Shown here: positions 1 through 9,179 of the stretch, one piece after another
How the letters are laid out: the number at the start of each line of letters is the position of its first letter
How positions within the stretch are numbered: position 1 is the first letter of the stretch
From: Acuticoccus mangrovi
GTDB taxonomy: Bacteria; Pseudomonadota; Alphaproteobacteria; Rhizobiales; Amorphaceae
Direction of reading: 5' to 3'
NCBI RefSeq assembly: GCF_016411865.1
Contig: NZ_JAEKJA010000003.1
Span: 496,001-560,000 of the forward strand
DNA: 64,000 nucleotides
The notes under the pieces: model-generated
Told to the model about the DNA's origin: nothing
The model's input: only the letters and a program-made list of their open reading frames with translations
Database searches by the model: none
Position numbers and translations under genes: made by a program

Positions 1-761
1 AACACCTCCAGCGCGCGCGACATGTCGCCGATCTCGTCCTGGCGCGACACGCCGGTGATCTCCACCGACCACTCGTGGTCGCGCAGCTTCTCGGTGACGT
101 CGGTCAAGCGCCGCAGGGGCAGCACCACCGAGCCGCGCACCATCATCGCCATCATGACGCAGAAGATCACCACCATCAGGCTGGAGCCGAGGGAGATCAC
201 CTCGAGGAGGATGAGATTGCCGGCCTGGCGCTGCTGGGCGTTGTGCAGGGCCGCGACGTTCGCGGCCCGCTGGCGCGAGAAGGCGCTGTCGATCTTGTCC
301 CACAGCGAGCGGTTCTGCACCGATTCCTCGCGCAGCCGCGCGATGTCGACGGTGTAGGGATCCTCGGTGTCGGCGATCTGGCGCTCGACGACCTGCCGGC
401 GCCAGCGCTCGACGAGAGCGGCGATCTCCTGCGCCGTCGCATGTGCGCTCGAGCCGTCCTCCGATTGGGCGAGCACGTCGTCGCGCTCCCGATCGATCGC
501 GGCGAGATGGTCGCTCAGAACGCCCAGATACTCGATGTCGCTGGAGTTCAGGAGACGCAGCACGGTCTTGTGCGCATCCTGCAGGGCGCTGCGATACTTC
601 TCGAACGCAGCGGCGCGCCCGGTGATCGCGTCGGCCGTCACGACGTCGCGCTGCAGCCGCAGCGACTGGAAGAAGATCAGGCCCGCGGCGACGACGGTCA
701 CGCTCAGGATGGCGCCGAAGGCGATCAGCACCTTCCGATAGATCGAGAGATTGGCCATCAT
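1..761 (-). CDS. Methyl-accepting chemotaxis-type membrane sensor, C-terminus cut by the window edge
   Basis: About 253 N-terminal residues are visible. They show a transmembrane helix at about residues 9-31, a helical extracytoplasmic region rich in Arg, Glu and Gln (four-helix-bundle-like), a second transmembrane helix at about 182-210, and then a HAMP domain ending in DEIGDMSRALEVF, where the window stops. This order is typical of chemoreceptors, but a HAMP-linked histidine kinase or diguanylate cyclase would look the same up to this point because the output domain is missing. The ATG at 761 overlaps the TGA of the upstream secreted-sensor gene (ATGA), so the two are almost certainly co-translated and may work as a pair: a periplasmic ligand sensor and its membrane transducer. 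Confidence 0.7.
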   Translation of the reverse strand, partial: MMANLSIYRKVLIAFGAILSVTVVAAGLIFFQSLRLQRDVVTADAITGRAAAFEKYRSALQDAHKTVLRLLNSSDIEYLGVLSDHLAAIDRERDDVLAQSEDGSSAHATAQEIAALVERWRRQVVERQIADTEDPYTVDIARLREESVQNRSLWDKIDSAFSRQRAANVAALHNAQQRQAGNLILLEVISLGSSLMVVIFCVMMAMMVRGSVVLPLRRLTDVTEKLRDHEWSVEITGVSRQDEIGDMSRALEV

Positions 762-1405
762 CGTGCGTGTTTCCTGCGCTGGAGCTCGGTGAGGTTGACC
801 TCGAAGGTCGCCGCGCCGATCGCCGATCCCGACTGCGGATCCTTGACCGCGAGGTTGACCTGGGCGCGCCAGGTGCCGGTCGTGTCCTCGAACTCGGCTT
901 CGTCGATGAACACGGCGTTCGGACCCACTTTATAGGTGCGCTGATATTTCGCCTCGTCGCCTTGCCAGTAGTCGGAGGTGATGTTGCTCTGGGCGACGTT
1001 GAGGCCGCTCGCATCCATCAGGATGATCTCGGTGAAGAGCCCCAGCGAGTGGGCCTGGATGCGGGTCAGATAGTTCGATGTCGGGCTGGCGAGGGTCACG
1101 GCGATCAGCGGCTGCTTGGTCTGCTCGCGCTCGGCCCGCCACTGCGCGTCGAGCGCGTCGATCACGCTTTGCGGCGGATTGGCCCGCCGCCGGTTCTGGT
1201 TCTCCACCGCCAGGACGACGATCTCGCTCTCGAGCACCCCGCGGATGCGCTCCACGAGCTCGGCGTCGATCAGCTCGATCGTCGGCTCGCTTAAGGGCTG
1301 AGCAGTGAGCCGGCTCGAAGGTGCCGCCTCGATGCCTTCCGCGGCGCCGACCGACAGGCTCGCCGCCAGCACCATTCGCGCCAATAGGCTCCGTCCTCGC
1401 CGCAT
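758..1405 (-). CDS. Secreted Cache/PAS-like periplasmic sensor protein
   Basis: A 215-residue protein beginning MRRGRSLLARM, with a hydrophobic signal peptide ending near AAEGIEA and no further membrane helix. An upstream in-frame start at 1492 would add an Arg/Gly-rich leader that hides the signal, so the internal ATG is preferred. The mature part has an N-terminal helix followed by an alpha/beta region (IAVTLASPTSNYL, FTEIILMDASGLNVAQS, then YKVGPNAVFIDEAEFED). This resembles a single Cache domain as found in the ligand-binding part of chemoreceptors, here made as a free secreted protein. It overlaps the membrane sensor gene by four bases. The fold is inferred from pattern only and the ligand is unknown. 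Confidence 0.55.
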   Translation of the reverse strand: MRRGRSLLARMVLAASLSVGAAEGIEAAPSSRLTAQPLSEPTIELIDAELVERIRGVLESEIVVLAVENQNRRRANPPQSVIDALDAQWRAEREQTKQPLIAVTLASPTSNYLTRIQAHSLGLFTEIILMDASGLNVAQSNITSDYWQGDEAKYQRTYKVGPNAVFIDEAEFEDTTGTWRAQVNLAVKDPQSGSAIGAATFEVNLTELQRRKHAR

Positions 1406-1571
1406 CGTCGCCCCCGTTTGCCTCTCCCGCGCCGCCTGGCCGCGGCCGACGCCGCGTCCGACGAGACGCCACTCGTGTGCGGGACGGCGCACGGCGTCCG
1501 CCCCGACGATGACGTAACGTGAGATGATTGCGCAGGGCTGGAAGTCCGGCGGCGCGGCTCCGCGAGAGCGC

Positions 1572-2510
1572 TCAGAGGCTCCGCCTCGCCCCGCTCGGGT
1601 CGACCCGCAGCCAGCCGAGAAGGCGCCCGTCGATCACGGCGAGGCCCGCGCAGATCAGCGCCATGCCGGCGAGCTGGCCGGTGCTCACCGTCTCACCGAG
1701 CGCGACCGCGCCGACGAGCACGGCGACCACGGGGACGAGGACGGTCACGAGGACGACGTTGGTCGCGCCCGAGCGGGCGAGGATCGCGAAATAGAGAATG
1801 TAGGCGAACGCCGTCGCGAACGCGGCGTTGGCGACCACGGCGAGCCAGACCCCCGCCCCCGGCATCGGCAGCGAGAACGGGCGGTCGAGGATCAGCGCGA
1901 ACGGGGCGAGGATCAGCGCCGCGGCGCTCGTCTGCCCGGTCGCCACCATCATCGGGGCGATGCCGAGCCGCTTGAAGCGTCGCCCGAACACCACCGCGCA
2001 GCCGTAGGAGAAGGCGGCCGCGAGAACCGCGCCCTGGGCCAGAAGGTCGCTGCCGAGGCGCGAGAGGGCGTCGGGACCCACCATCACGGCGACCCCGGCG
2101 AGGCCGAGGAGGAGCCCCCCGACGCGCCGCCGCGTCAGCCGCTCGTCGGCGAGGAAGATGCCGGCGAGACCGGCGGTGAAGAGCGGCGTGGTGGCGTTGA
2201 GGATCGCCGCGAGACCCGCCGTGATCGACGTCTGCCCCCAGACGATGAGCGAGAAGGGGAGCGCGTTGTTGAGGAGCCCCATGGCGGCGAGCGCCGCTAT
2301 CGTGCCGGGCCGGCGGGGCACGGGCGTGCCGCTCGCGAGCACGAGCCCCCACAAGATGACGGCGGCGATCGCGACCCGCAGCGTCACGAGGGTGAGCACC
2401 GGCAGCGCCGCGAGCATCACCTCCGAGAAGATGAAGGACGCCCCCCAGAGAACCGACAAGGCGACGAGCATGGCCCACGCCGGGCCATCCATACGGAGTG
2501 GAAGAGACAT
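1572..2510 (-). CDS. EamA-family (DMT superfamily) metabolite exporter
   Basis: A 312-residue membrane protein with about ten hydrophobic helices and two EamA repeats. The first repeat runs from WAMLVALSVLWGASFIFSE to about residue 135, the second from the AAAFSYGCAVVFGRRF helix onward, and a conserved family pattern (LNATTPLFTAGLAGIFLADE) closes the first half. The ATG at 2510 is chosen because the open frame above it is Arg/Ser-rich and not membrane-like. The family exports amino acids and other small metabolites, and the substrate here cannot be told. It lies 37 bp downstream of an alpha/beta hydrolase gene in the same direction and may be co-transcribed with it. Confidence 0.85.
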   Translation of the reverse strand: MSLPLRMDGPAWAMLVALSVLWGASFIFSEVMLAALPVLTLVTLRVAIAAVILWGLVLASGTPVPRRPGTIAALAAMGLLNNALPFSLIVWGQTSITAGLAAILNATTPLFTAGLAGIFLADERLTRRRVGGLLLGLAGVAVMVGPDALSRLGSDLLAQGAVLAAAFSYGCAVVFGRRFKRLGIAPMMVATGQTSAAALILAPFALILDRPFSLPMPGAGVWLAVVANAAFATAFAYILYFAILARSGATNVVLVTVLVPVVAVLVGAVALGETVSTGQLAGMALICAGLAVIDGRLLGWLRVDPSGARRSL

Positions 2511-2547
2511 GACGGACCTCGCGCGGATCCGCCCGCGCGGCGGCCGC

Positions 2548-3342
2548 TCACAACGTGGCGCTGACCTCGCGGACGGCCGCGGCGCAGCGTTCGGGAAGAA
2601 CTTCGTGGATGAAGTGCCCTTCCTCGGCGACCCGATCAATCGACACGTCGAGTTCGCGAGCCAGAAGCCGGAGATCCTCGGCCGACAGCGCGCTGCCCTT
2701 CCCGCGATCGCCGGCGATGATGCGGATCGGCACCCCCGCGGCGCGGATCGCCGCGAGCACGTCGAACGCGCCGTGGAGGGTGCCCTCGATGAGCGCGTCG
2801 AGGACATGGGGGTCGAAGGCGGCGAGCTGGCGGGCGCGCAGGGCGACCCCCTCGGGCCCGAAAACGTCGAGCATCGTGCGGCGGCCGTGACCCGACCCCC
2901 AGCTCGCGACCACCACTTCCCAGTCGGCGAGGCTATAGGCGTGCGCCTCGCCGTCGATGAACGCCTTCAGCTTGACGAAGCCGCGATAGAAAGGCGTCTC
3001 GCCGAGGCGCGGCATGTCGGATTCGAAGAGCGGCGGATCCTCGAGCACCAGCGCCGCCACGCTGCCCGGACGGCGCGCGGCGAGGGCGAGGGCCACCACC
3101 CCGCCGAGCGAGTGGCCGTAGAGGATCGGCGGTGCCCCCGCGCCGAGGTCGACGGCGTCCGCAAGGCCCGCAACCGTGTAGTCGTCCGCCCGCGGCGCGT
3201 CGCCGTGACCGCTGAGATCGCGCGGCGTGACCTCATGCGGCGCGAGGGCGGCGGCGAGACCCGCGAAGTCGTGCCGATCGCGGGTGACGGCGTGGAGACA
3301 GACGATGCGGTGCGTGTCGGCGGATGAGGCGTCGGGGGTCAC
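2548..3342 (-). CDS. Alpha/beta-fold hydrolase
   Basis: A 264-residue cytoplasmic protein. The nucleophile elbow GHSLGG is at about residues 75-80, an oxyanion-loop region (LHAVTRDRHDF) lies near the N-terminus, an Asp in the IIAGDRGKGS strand is a candidate catalytic acid, and a late His in EEGHFIHE completes the Ser-Asp-His triad. These are general features of the alpha/beta hydrolase superfamily (esterases, C-C hydrolases, haloperoxidases), and no substrate can be named. The gene precedes the DMT exporter in the same orientation. Confidence 0.85.
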   Translation of the reverse strand: MTPDASSADTHRIVCLHAVTRDRHDFAGLAAALAPHEVTPRDLSGHGDAPRADDYTVAGLADAVDLGAGAPPILYGHSLGGVVALALAARRPGSVAALVLEDPPLFESDMPRLGETPFYRGFVKLKAFIDGEAHAYSLADWEVVVASWGSGHGRRTMLDVFGPEGVALRARQLAAFDPHVLDALIEGTLHGAFDVLAAIRAAGVPIRIIAGDRGKGSALSAEDLRLLARELDVSIDRVAEEGHFIHEVLPERCAAAVREVSATL

Positions 3343-3425
3343 GGCGGATGGGCGCTCCTAGGAATGATTCCTCGGGGAAGGCTCCTCGGGGGAAGGCTTG
3401 GGGGAAGACGGCTTCGGAGAAAGGG

Positions 3426-4244
3426 TCAGCCCGCGCCGGACCGCGGCGGCAGCGCGCCGCGCAGCTCTTCGGTGAGGCGCGCGATGTCGGCCCGCAGCGC
3501 CCTCACCTCGTCGGCCATCGCCACCTGGTCGTCGTGGAGCTGGTCGCGGCTCGCCGCGGCCTCCTCCTCCACCTCGAGCTGCATGCCCGACACGATGATA
3601 CCGATGAAGAGGTTCAGCACCGCGAAGGCCGTCACGATGATGAACGGCACGAAGAAGAGCCAGGCGGAGGGATAGACCTCCATCACCGGCCGCACGATGC
3701 CCATCGACCAGGATTCCAGCGTCATGATCTGGAACAGCGAGTAGGCCGACGCGCCGATGGAGCCGAACCAGTCGGGGAAGGAGGCGCCATAGAGCGACGT
3801 CGCCATCACCGCGAAGACGTAGAAGATGATGGCCATCAGGAACACCACGGAGGCCATCCCCGGCAGCGCGGCGATGAGGCCGTTGACGACGCGGCGCAGC
3901 GTCGGCACCACCGAGATGAGGCGCAGCACTCGCAAAATGCGCAGTGCCCGCAGCACCGAGAACTCACGGCTCGCCGGCACCAGCGCGATGGCGACCACGA
4001 GGAAGTCGAAGATGCTCCAGGGGTCGGTGAAGAAGCGCAGCCGGTAGACGGCGATGCGCATCAGGATCTCGGCGACGAACACCCCGACGATCACGGTGTC
4101 GATCACGCTGAGGAGCGGGCCGACGCTCGCCATCAAGGTGCCCGAGGTCATCATGCCGAGGATGACGGCGTTCACGAGGATGATGCCGACGATGAAATAT
4201 TCCCACTCGCGGGACTCCACCAGCCGGCGGACAGGCTCGAGCAC
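3426..4244 (-). CDS. NaChBac/NavAb-type voltage-gated sodium channel
   Basis: A single-domain six-helix cation channel of 272 residues from the proposed GTG at 4244, which sits five bases after a GGGAGG ribosome site; the open frame extends to 4388 but the extra residues are non-membrane. The S4 helix carries four Arg at three-residue spacing (VLRALRILRVLRL). The pore loop contains TLESWSMG, the selectivity-filter sequence of NavAb, and is followed by IVRPVMEVYP as in that protein. A Glu-rich neck and a C-terminal heptad region (about residues 220-265) fit the tetramer-forming coiled coil of this family. Four subunits form one Na+-selective channel in the inner membrane. No partner gene is adjacent. 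Confidence 0.93.
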   Translation of the reverse strand: MLEPVRRLVESREWEYFIVGIILVNAVILGMMTSGTLMASVGPLLSVIDTVIVGVFVAEILMRIAVYRLRFFTDPWSIFDFLVVAIALVPASREFSVLRALRILRVLRLISVVPTLRRVVNGLIAALPGMASVVFLMAIIFYVFAVMATSLYGASFPDWFGSIGASAYSLFQIMTLESWSMGIVRPVMEVYPSAWLFFVPFIIVTAFAVLNLFIGIIVSGMQLEVEEEAAASRDQLHDDQVAMADEVRALRADIARLTEELRGALPPRSGAG

Positions 4245-4444
4245 ACACACCTCCCGGGCACGGGCGGCGCTCCCGGCCGCGCCGCCTCTCGCGCACGCAC
4301 AGTCGTGATGCACCGCACCACGGCGCGAGATGTGCGACCCCCGCCCCGCGCCGTCAAGCCGTCGCCGGCACGCGAGGACGATGGACAAGTGATGGACAAG
4401 GCGCCCGCCCTCCTGTACTCAGAGTGACCGGCTGCCACCGCCGC

Positions 4445-4519
4445 GCGGGTGTAGTTCAGTGGTAGAACGCAAGCTTCCCAAGCTTGATGTCGTGGGTTCG
4501 ATCCCCATCGCCCGCTCCA
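4445..4519 (+). tRNA. tRNA-Gly (CCC anticodon)
   Basis: A 75-nt cloverleaf. The acceptor stem GCGGGTG pairs with CGCCCGC (one T-G pair). The anticodon stem CAAGC/GCTTG encloses the loop TTCCCAA, which places CCC at positions 34-36. A T-arm with GTTCGAT is present, and the 3' TCCA end is encoded in the DNA. It reads the GGG glycine codon. Confidence 0.95.
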
Positions 4520-4721
4520 CCCCCTCCCTTCCGCTTCCGTCGACAGCCGCGCGCATGGCCCGCGCCGAGCCCGCCTCACGCCCGCCGCCGCCAACGGCGA
4601 ACGGGCTCCGAGGAAAATAGTCACCGTCCGGGAACCAATCGGGCGCGCCGCCGTTGTTCGTCGGCACGGACCGCACCCACCCCTTCCGGTCCGCGCATCC
4701 ACCTTCGACAGCCTGCTCTTT

Positions 4722-4751
4722 GGGGCCGCATCCCGCGGCCCCATTTTTTTT
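4722..4751 (+). terminator. Rho-independent terminator
   Basis: A perfect 8-bp stem, GGGGCCGC/GCGGCCCC, closes a 5-nt loop and is followed by A and eight T. It is oriented to end plus-strand transcription from the tRNA-Gly unit about 200 bp upstream. It lies about 30 bp beyond the 3' end of the convergent rfbD gene. Confidence 0.85.
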
Positions 4752-4782
4752 GTCCCGAGCGGCCCCGGCTGGGCGGCGGTCC

Positions 4783-5667
4783 TCAGCGCGGGGCGGCGCC
4801 GGCAAGACGGTCGAGCGTGACGGCGAGGCTTTCGCGCCAGGGCGGCAGCACGATGCCGTAGCGCTCGGCGAGGCGGGTGGTGTCGAGACGCGAATTGGCC
4901 GGCCGCCGGGCGGGCGTCGGATAGGCCGAAGTCGGAATGGGCTCCACGACGGGCGGCGCGGCGGTGCCGGCGAAGATCGCTTCGGCGAGACCGTGCCAGC
5001 TCGTCTCCCCCGTGCCGGCAAGGTGCAGGATCTCGCCGCCGCTCCCCCACCCGTCCCGCATGGCGGCAAGCCTCAGGACGGCGTCGGCGATGTCGAGGGC
5101 GCTCGTCGGGTTGCCGACCTGATCGGACACCACGCGCAGACGATCGCGCTCGGCCCCAAGGCGCAGCATCGTCTTCACGAAATTCTTGCCGAAGGGGGAA
5201 TAGACCCAGGCCGTCCGCAGCACGAGGGCGCGGCCGCCGGCCGCCATGACGGCCGCCTCCCCCTCCGCCTTGGTGCGGCCATAGACGCTCGCCGGGGCGA
5301 TGGGATCGTCCTCGCGATAGGGCCGGTCGAGCGTGCCGTCGAACACGTAGTCGGTGGAAAGGTGGACGAGCGGAATATCGGCCGCGGCGCAGAGGCCGGC
5401 GAGCGCGGCCGGCCCCGCCGCATTGAGCGCGGCGGCGGCCTCCGGCTCGCTCTCGGCCTGATCGACGGCGGTGTAGGCGGCGGCGTTCACCACCACGTCG
5501 GGCTCGACGCGGGAGATCGCGGCGGCGATGCTCTCCGGCCGGCAGAGATCGAGGTCGGGACGGCCGAGCGCCACGACGTCCGCCGCGCTCGGACCGGTAT
5601 GGGCGGCGGCGCGCTCGACGAGCGCCGTCGCGACCTGGCCGGACCGGCCGATGACGAGGCAGCGCAT
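4783..5667 (-). CDS. rfbD: dTDP-4-dehydrorhamnose reductase
   Basis: A 294-residue extended-SDR protein. The N-terminal nucleotide-binding loop reads VIGRSGQVATAL (GxxGQVG-like), and NAAAYTAVDQAE and the catalytic YGRTKAEGE (Tyr-X3-Lys) are characteristic of RmlD/RfbD. The STDYVFDG segment supplies the family Ser/Thr. The enzyme performs the last, NAD(P)H-dependent step of dTDP-L-rhamnose synthesis for surface polysaccharide. Length matches the family (about 290-300). No other rml genes are adjacent in this window; the neighbour 3 bp upstream is the cation antiporter gene. Confidence 0.9.
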   Translation of the reverse strand: MRCLVIGRSGQVATALVERAAAHTGPSAADVVALGRPDLDLCRPESIAAAISRVEPDVVVNAAAYTAVDQAESEPEAAAALNAAGPAALAGLCAAADIPLVHLSTDYVFDGTLDRPYREDDPIAPASVYGRTKAEGEAAVMAAGGRALVLRTAWVYSPFGKNFVKTMLRLGAERDRLRVVSDQVGNPTSALDIADAVLRLAAMRDGWGSGGEILHLAGTGETSWHGLAEAIFAGTAAPPVVEPIPTSAYPTPARRPANSRLDTTRLAERYGIVLPPWRESLAVTLDRLAGAAPR

Positions 5668-5670
5668 CGC

Positions 5671-7440
5671 CTACGCCCTCCGCCGCGGCAGGGCGGTCGC
5701 GAGCTCGCGCTTGCCGGCCTCCCGCTCCTCGCCGATCATCGCGTGAGCCGCCTCGCGGGGGAAGCCGAGGGCGACCAGCGTCTCCTCGCCCATCTGCAGC
5801 GAGGCTTCGAAGGCTTCGAGCACCACCTCGTCGGCGCCGAGCCCATAGAGTTCGGTGGCGTGCACCTTGTCGCGCGCCCGCGCCACCACCGGCGTGGAGA
5901 TCTCCAGATGCCGCAGGTTGCGCAGCACCGCCACGTTGGCCGACGGATCGTCCATCGTCAGGATGATCGCCACCGCATCGGCGGCGTGAACGTTGGTGAG
6001 GACGTCGGCGCGCCGCACGTCGCCAAAGAACACGGGCTTCGAGGCCTTGCGGGCCCGCGCCACCGACGTCGCGTTCTGGTCGAGCGCGATATAGGGGATG
6101 CGGCGCTTGTCGAGCAGCTCGCCGATCGCCCGGCCGATGCGGCCGAAGCCGGCGATGACCACGTGACCCGACAGGTGCTGCCCGGCAAGGCTCGCCGACA
6201 CCGGTGCCACCGAGCTGCGGGCCGCGATGCGCAGGGCGAGGGCGTGGATCGGCCCGGCGAGCGCGGTGGTCAGCGCCATGGTGATGCCGGAGGCGACCAC
6301 CAGAATGCGGGCGACCTCCAGCGGCACCACGTGGGTGGAGGAGGCGAGCGCGAGACCCACCAGCGAGAATTCGCCGATCTGCGCGAGCATCAGCGCGCTC
6401 TCGACCGCCACCGCCAAAGGCTGGCGCATCGCGAGGCAGAGAACGAGCAGCACCGCCGCCTTGATCGCGATGACCCCGCCGATGGTGGCGAGCAGCGTCA
6501 GCGGCGCGTCGATCACCACGCGCGGGTCGATGGTCATTCCGACGGAGAGGAAGAAGAGGCCGAGGAGCAGGCCCTTGAACGGCGCGATCTCCGCTTCGAG
6601 CTGGTGGGAGAACTCGGTGTCGGCGAAGACGAGGCCGGCGAGGAAGGCCCCGAGCGCCATGGAGAGCCCGGCCATCGACGTCGCCGTCGCCGTGCCGATG
6701 ATGACGAGGAGCGCCGCGGCGGTGAACATGTCTCGGTCGCGCCGGGCGCCGACGAAGTGGAACACCGGCCCCACCACGCGCCGGCCGAGGAAGAGGATCG
6801 CCGGCACCAGCACCGCCGCCGCCGCAAGGCTCACGACGAGGCTCTTGATGAGCGCCTCCTCGCTGCCCCCCGCCATCGAGCCGATGACGAGGAGGACGGG
6901 CACCACCGCGATGTCCTGCATCAGGAGCACGGAGAACATCACCTGCCCCGGCGGCGAGGCGAGGCGGCCGCCGGAGATGAGGAGCTGCACCACGATGGCC
7001 GTCGAGGAGAGCGCCAGCGAGGCTCCGATCGCGATCGCCGCGCCGGCGGTGAGGCCGGCGAGCACGCCCGCCGCGGCGAGCGCGGCGGCCGTCGCGAACA
7101 CCTGCAGCCCGCCGAGACCGAACACCAGCCGCCGCATGGCCCAGAGCCGCGGCCCGGAAAGCTCGAGCCCGATCAGGAAGAGGAGGAAGACCACGCCGAG
7201 CTCGGCAATCTGTCGCACCCCCTCGATGTCGGGGATGCCGAGCTCGGAAAGCGGCAGGCCGGCGATCTCGAGCCGCACCGAGCCGAGCCCGAACGGTCCG
7301 ACGAGAACGCCCGCGACGAGATAGCCGAGTATGGGGTTGAGGCCGAAGCGCTGCAGGATCGGCACCAGCACACCGGCCGACACCAGGAAGATCAGTGCCT
7401 CCTTGAGGTGAGGCAGCGCGTGCGTGGCTTCATGCTCCAT
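5671..7440 (-). CDS. CPA2-family monovalent cation:proton antiporter (Kef-like) with RCK domain
   Basis: A 589-residue protein. Residues about 10-390 form a sodium/hydrogen-exchanger domain of some twelve helices (FGLNPILGYLVAGVLVGP near the start, then LALSSTAIVVQLL). After a linker, a TrkA-N Rossmann domain starts at about 415 (HVVIAGFGRIGRAIGELL) and ends near 530. This is the layout of KefB/KefC glutathione-gated potassium efflux systems and related K+/H+ antiporters. It is divergent from trkH across 239 bp, so potassium uptake and efflux genes share one intergenic region. No KefF/KefG-type ancillary reductase is next to it. Confidence 0.9.
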   Translation of the reverse strand: MEHEATHALPHLKEALIFLVSAGVLVPILQRFGLNPILGYLVAGVLVGPFGLGSVRLEIAGLPLSELGIPDIEGVRQIAELGVVFLLFLIGLELSGPRLWAMRRLVFGLGGLQVFATAAALAAAGVLAGLTAGAAIAIGASLALSSTAIVVQLLISGGRLASPPGQVMFSVLLMQDIAVVPVLLVIGSMAGGSEEALIKSLVVSLAAAAVLVPAILFLGRRVVGPVFHFVGARRDRDMFTAAALLVIIGTATATSMAGLSMALGAFLAGLVFADTEFSHQLEAEIAPFKGLLLGLFFLSVGMTIDPRVVIDAPLTLLATIGGVIAIKAAVLLVLCLAMRQPLAVAVESALMLAQIGEFSLVGLALASSTHVVPLEVARILVVASGITMALTTALAGPIHALALRIAARSSVAPVSASLAGQHLSGHVVIAGFGRIGRAIGELLDKRRIPYIALDQNATSVARARKASKPVFFGDVRRADVLTNVHAADAVAIILTMDDPSANVAVLRNLRHLEISTPVVARARDKVHATELYGLGADEVVLEAFEASLQMGEETLVALGFPREAAHAMIGEEREAGKRELATALPRRRA

Positions 7441-7679
7441 CGGCTACTCCGCTCGGAATCCGCCCCTTCTCATAGCCTGCGGGAGGGGCGAAATCCTAGT
7501 CACACCCGCATTTTAGGCTCCGACGGAACGCGCCGGGAGGCCTCTCCACCCTGTGGCGGTCCTGCCACGGCGGCGGACCGTTTGGTCCCCGAGCCCCCGG
7601 TTGAGCTTCCGCCGGATGGACGGCTCGTCTATTTGCGCCGCACTTTGTCCCTCGGATCGCGTCTCAAGGCGGAACCTTT

Positions 7680-9179
7680 GTGGTTGAGCTGACCCGAACG
7701 CCCGAGCGTCACCGGCACGTCCCCCGCGCCGTGCAGCAGTTGCGCCCGGCACTGTACATATCGAGCTATTTCGGACTGATCCTCGCCGTGGCGATGATCG
7801 TTCCGGCCCTGCTCGATGCGGCCGACGGCCGCGAGAGCTGGGCCGTGTTCGCGGTCTCGTCCGGCGGCGTGTTCTGCGTCTCGGTGCTGGGCGTGGTGTC
7901 GCTGCGCCAGCCGATGCCGGCCTTCACCCCGCGCTTCGGCTTCCTCCTCACCACCGTGCTGTGGCTCGTGTCGGGCGTCATCGGCGCCCTGCCCTTCTGG
8001 CTGTCCGACCTCGACATGACGCGCGCCGCCGCCTTCTTCGAGGCCGTCAGCGGGCTCACCACCACCGGGGCGACGGTCCTGTCCGAGCTCGACTCGATGG
8101 CCCGCTCCTACCTCCTGTGGCGGTCCATGCTGCAGTGGTTCGGCGGCATCGGCATCATCGCCATCGGGCTCTTCCTGTTTCCGTTCCTGCGCATCGGCGG
8201 CATGCAGGTGTTCCGCACCGAGTCGTCCGACCGGTCGGAGAAGGCGCTGCCCCGTCTCGTCTCCATCACCCGCGCCCTCTGCCTGATCTACGTGCTCCTC
8301 ACCCTCCTGTGCGCCATCGTCTACGCCGCGCTCGGGATGAGCCTCTTCGACGCGATCTGCCACGCGATGACGACCCTCTCCACGGGCGGCTTCGCCAACC
8401 ACGACCGCTCCTTCGGCTTCTTCGAGGACCCCCGCATCCTGTGGGCGGCGGTGTTCTTCATGGCACTCGGGGCGATGCCCTTCGTGCTCTACGTCGAGAT
8501 CCTGGTGCGCGGCCGCTTCACGATGTGGCGCGACTGGCAGGTGCGCACCTTCCTCGCCGGCCTCGCCGTCGTCATCACCGTGCTCGCGCTGTGGCTGGAG
8601 GCGACGCGCAACATCAGCATCCTGAGCGCCTTCACCCAGTCGGCCTTCAACGTCGTCTCGGTGGTGACCACCACCGGCTACGCCTCCGACGACTACGCCT
8701 ACTGGGGCCCCTTCGCCTACGGCGTCTTCTACATCCTGACCTTCATCGGCGGCTCGTCGGGATCGACGGCCGGCGGCATCAAGGTTTACCGCTTCATCAT
8801 CGTGTTTCAGGCGCTGCGTCGGGCGTTCACGCGGCTCGTCTATCCATCCGCCGTGCAGCCATTGCGGTTCGGCGAGCGGGTGATCGATCAGGACGTCTAC
8901 GACAGCGTCGTCATCTTCTTCATCGCCTTCTTTCTGGTGTACGGATTGACCATCCTCGCCTTGTCCCTCGCCGGCCAAGATTTCATCACGGCGTTGACCG
9001 GGGCCCAAACAGCGCTCACAAACGTGGGACCGGGGCTCGGAGAGACGATCGGACCGGCGGGCAACTTCGCACCGCTCGGTGAGTTCGAGCTCTGGCTTCT
9101 GTCATTCGTCATGATCCTCGGCCGGCTCGAGATCATGACGGTGCTGATCCTGTTCACACCGGTGTTTTGGAGGGATTGA
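7680..9179 (+). CDS. trkH: TrkH-family potassium uptake protein
   Basis: A 499-residue membrane protein with the four pseudo-repeated P-loops of Trk/Ktr transporters: TTTGATVLSELD, LSTGGFANHD, VTTTGYASDD and LTNVGPGLG. The Gly in the centre of each loop forms the K+ filter. The start is GTG at 7680, 7-8 bases after AAGGCGGA; no ATG is available before the first helices. The protein works with a cytosolic TrkA/KtrA RCK subunit, which is not encoded next to it. The stop codon overlaps the ATG of metZ. Confidence 0.92.
   Translation: MVELTRTPERHRHVPRAVQQLRPALYISSYFGLILAVAMIVPALLDAADGRESWAVFAVSSGGVFCVSVLGVVSLRQPMPAFTPRFGFLLTTVLWLVSGVIGALPFWLSDLDMTRAAAFFEAVSGLTTTGATVLSELDSMARSYLLWRSMLQWFGGIGIIAIGLFLFPFLRIGGMQVFRTESSDRSEKALPRLVSITRALCLIYVLLTLLCAIVYAALGMSLFDAICHAMTTLSTGGFANHDRSFGFFEDPRILWAAVFFMALGAMPFVLYVEILVRGRFTMWRDWQVRTFLAGLAVVITVLALWLEATRNISILSAFTQSAFNVVSVVTTTGYASDDYAYWGPFAYGVFYILTFIGGSSGSTAGGIKVYRFIIVFQALRRAFTRLVYPSAVQPLRFGERVIDQDVYDSVVIFFIAFFLVYGLTILALSLAGQDFITALTGAQTALTNVGPGLGETIGPAGNFAPLGEFELWLLSFVMILGRLEIMTVLILFTPVFWRD

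Noticed and set aside
1524-2564. A 346-codon plus-strand frame opposite the DMT exporter gene
   Set aside because: Arg/Glu/His-rich antisense shadow of a ten-helix membrane protein.
4654-7692. A 1,012-codon plus-strand frame across rfbD and the antiporter gene
   Set aside because: A GC-driven shadow: Arg/Glu/His-rich translation antisense to two well-supported genes.
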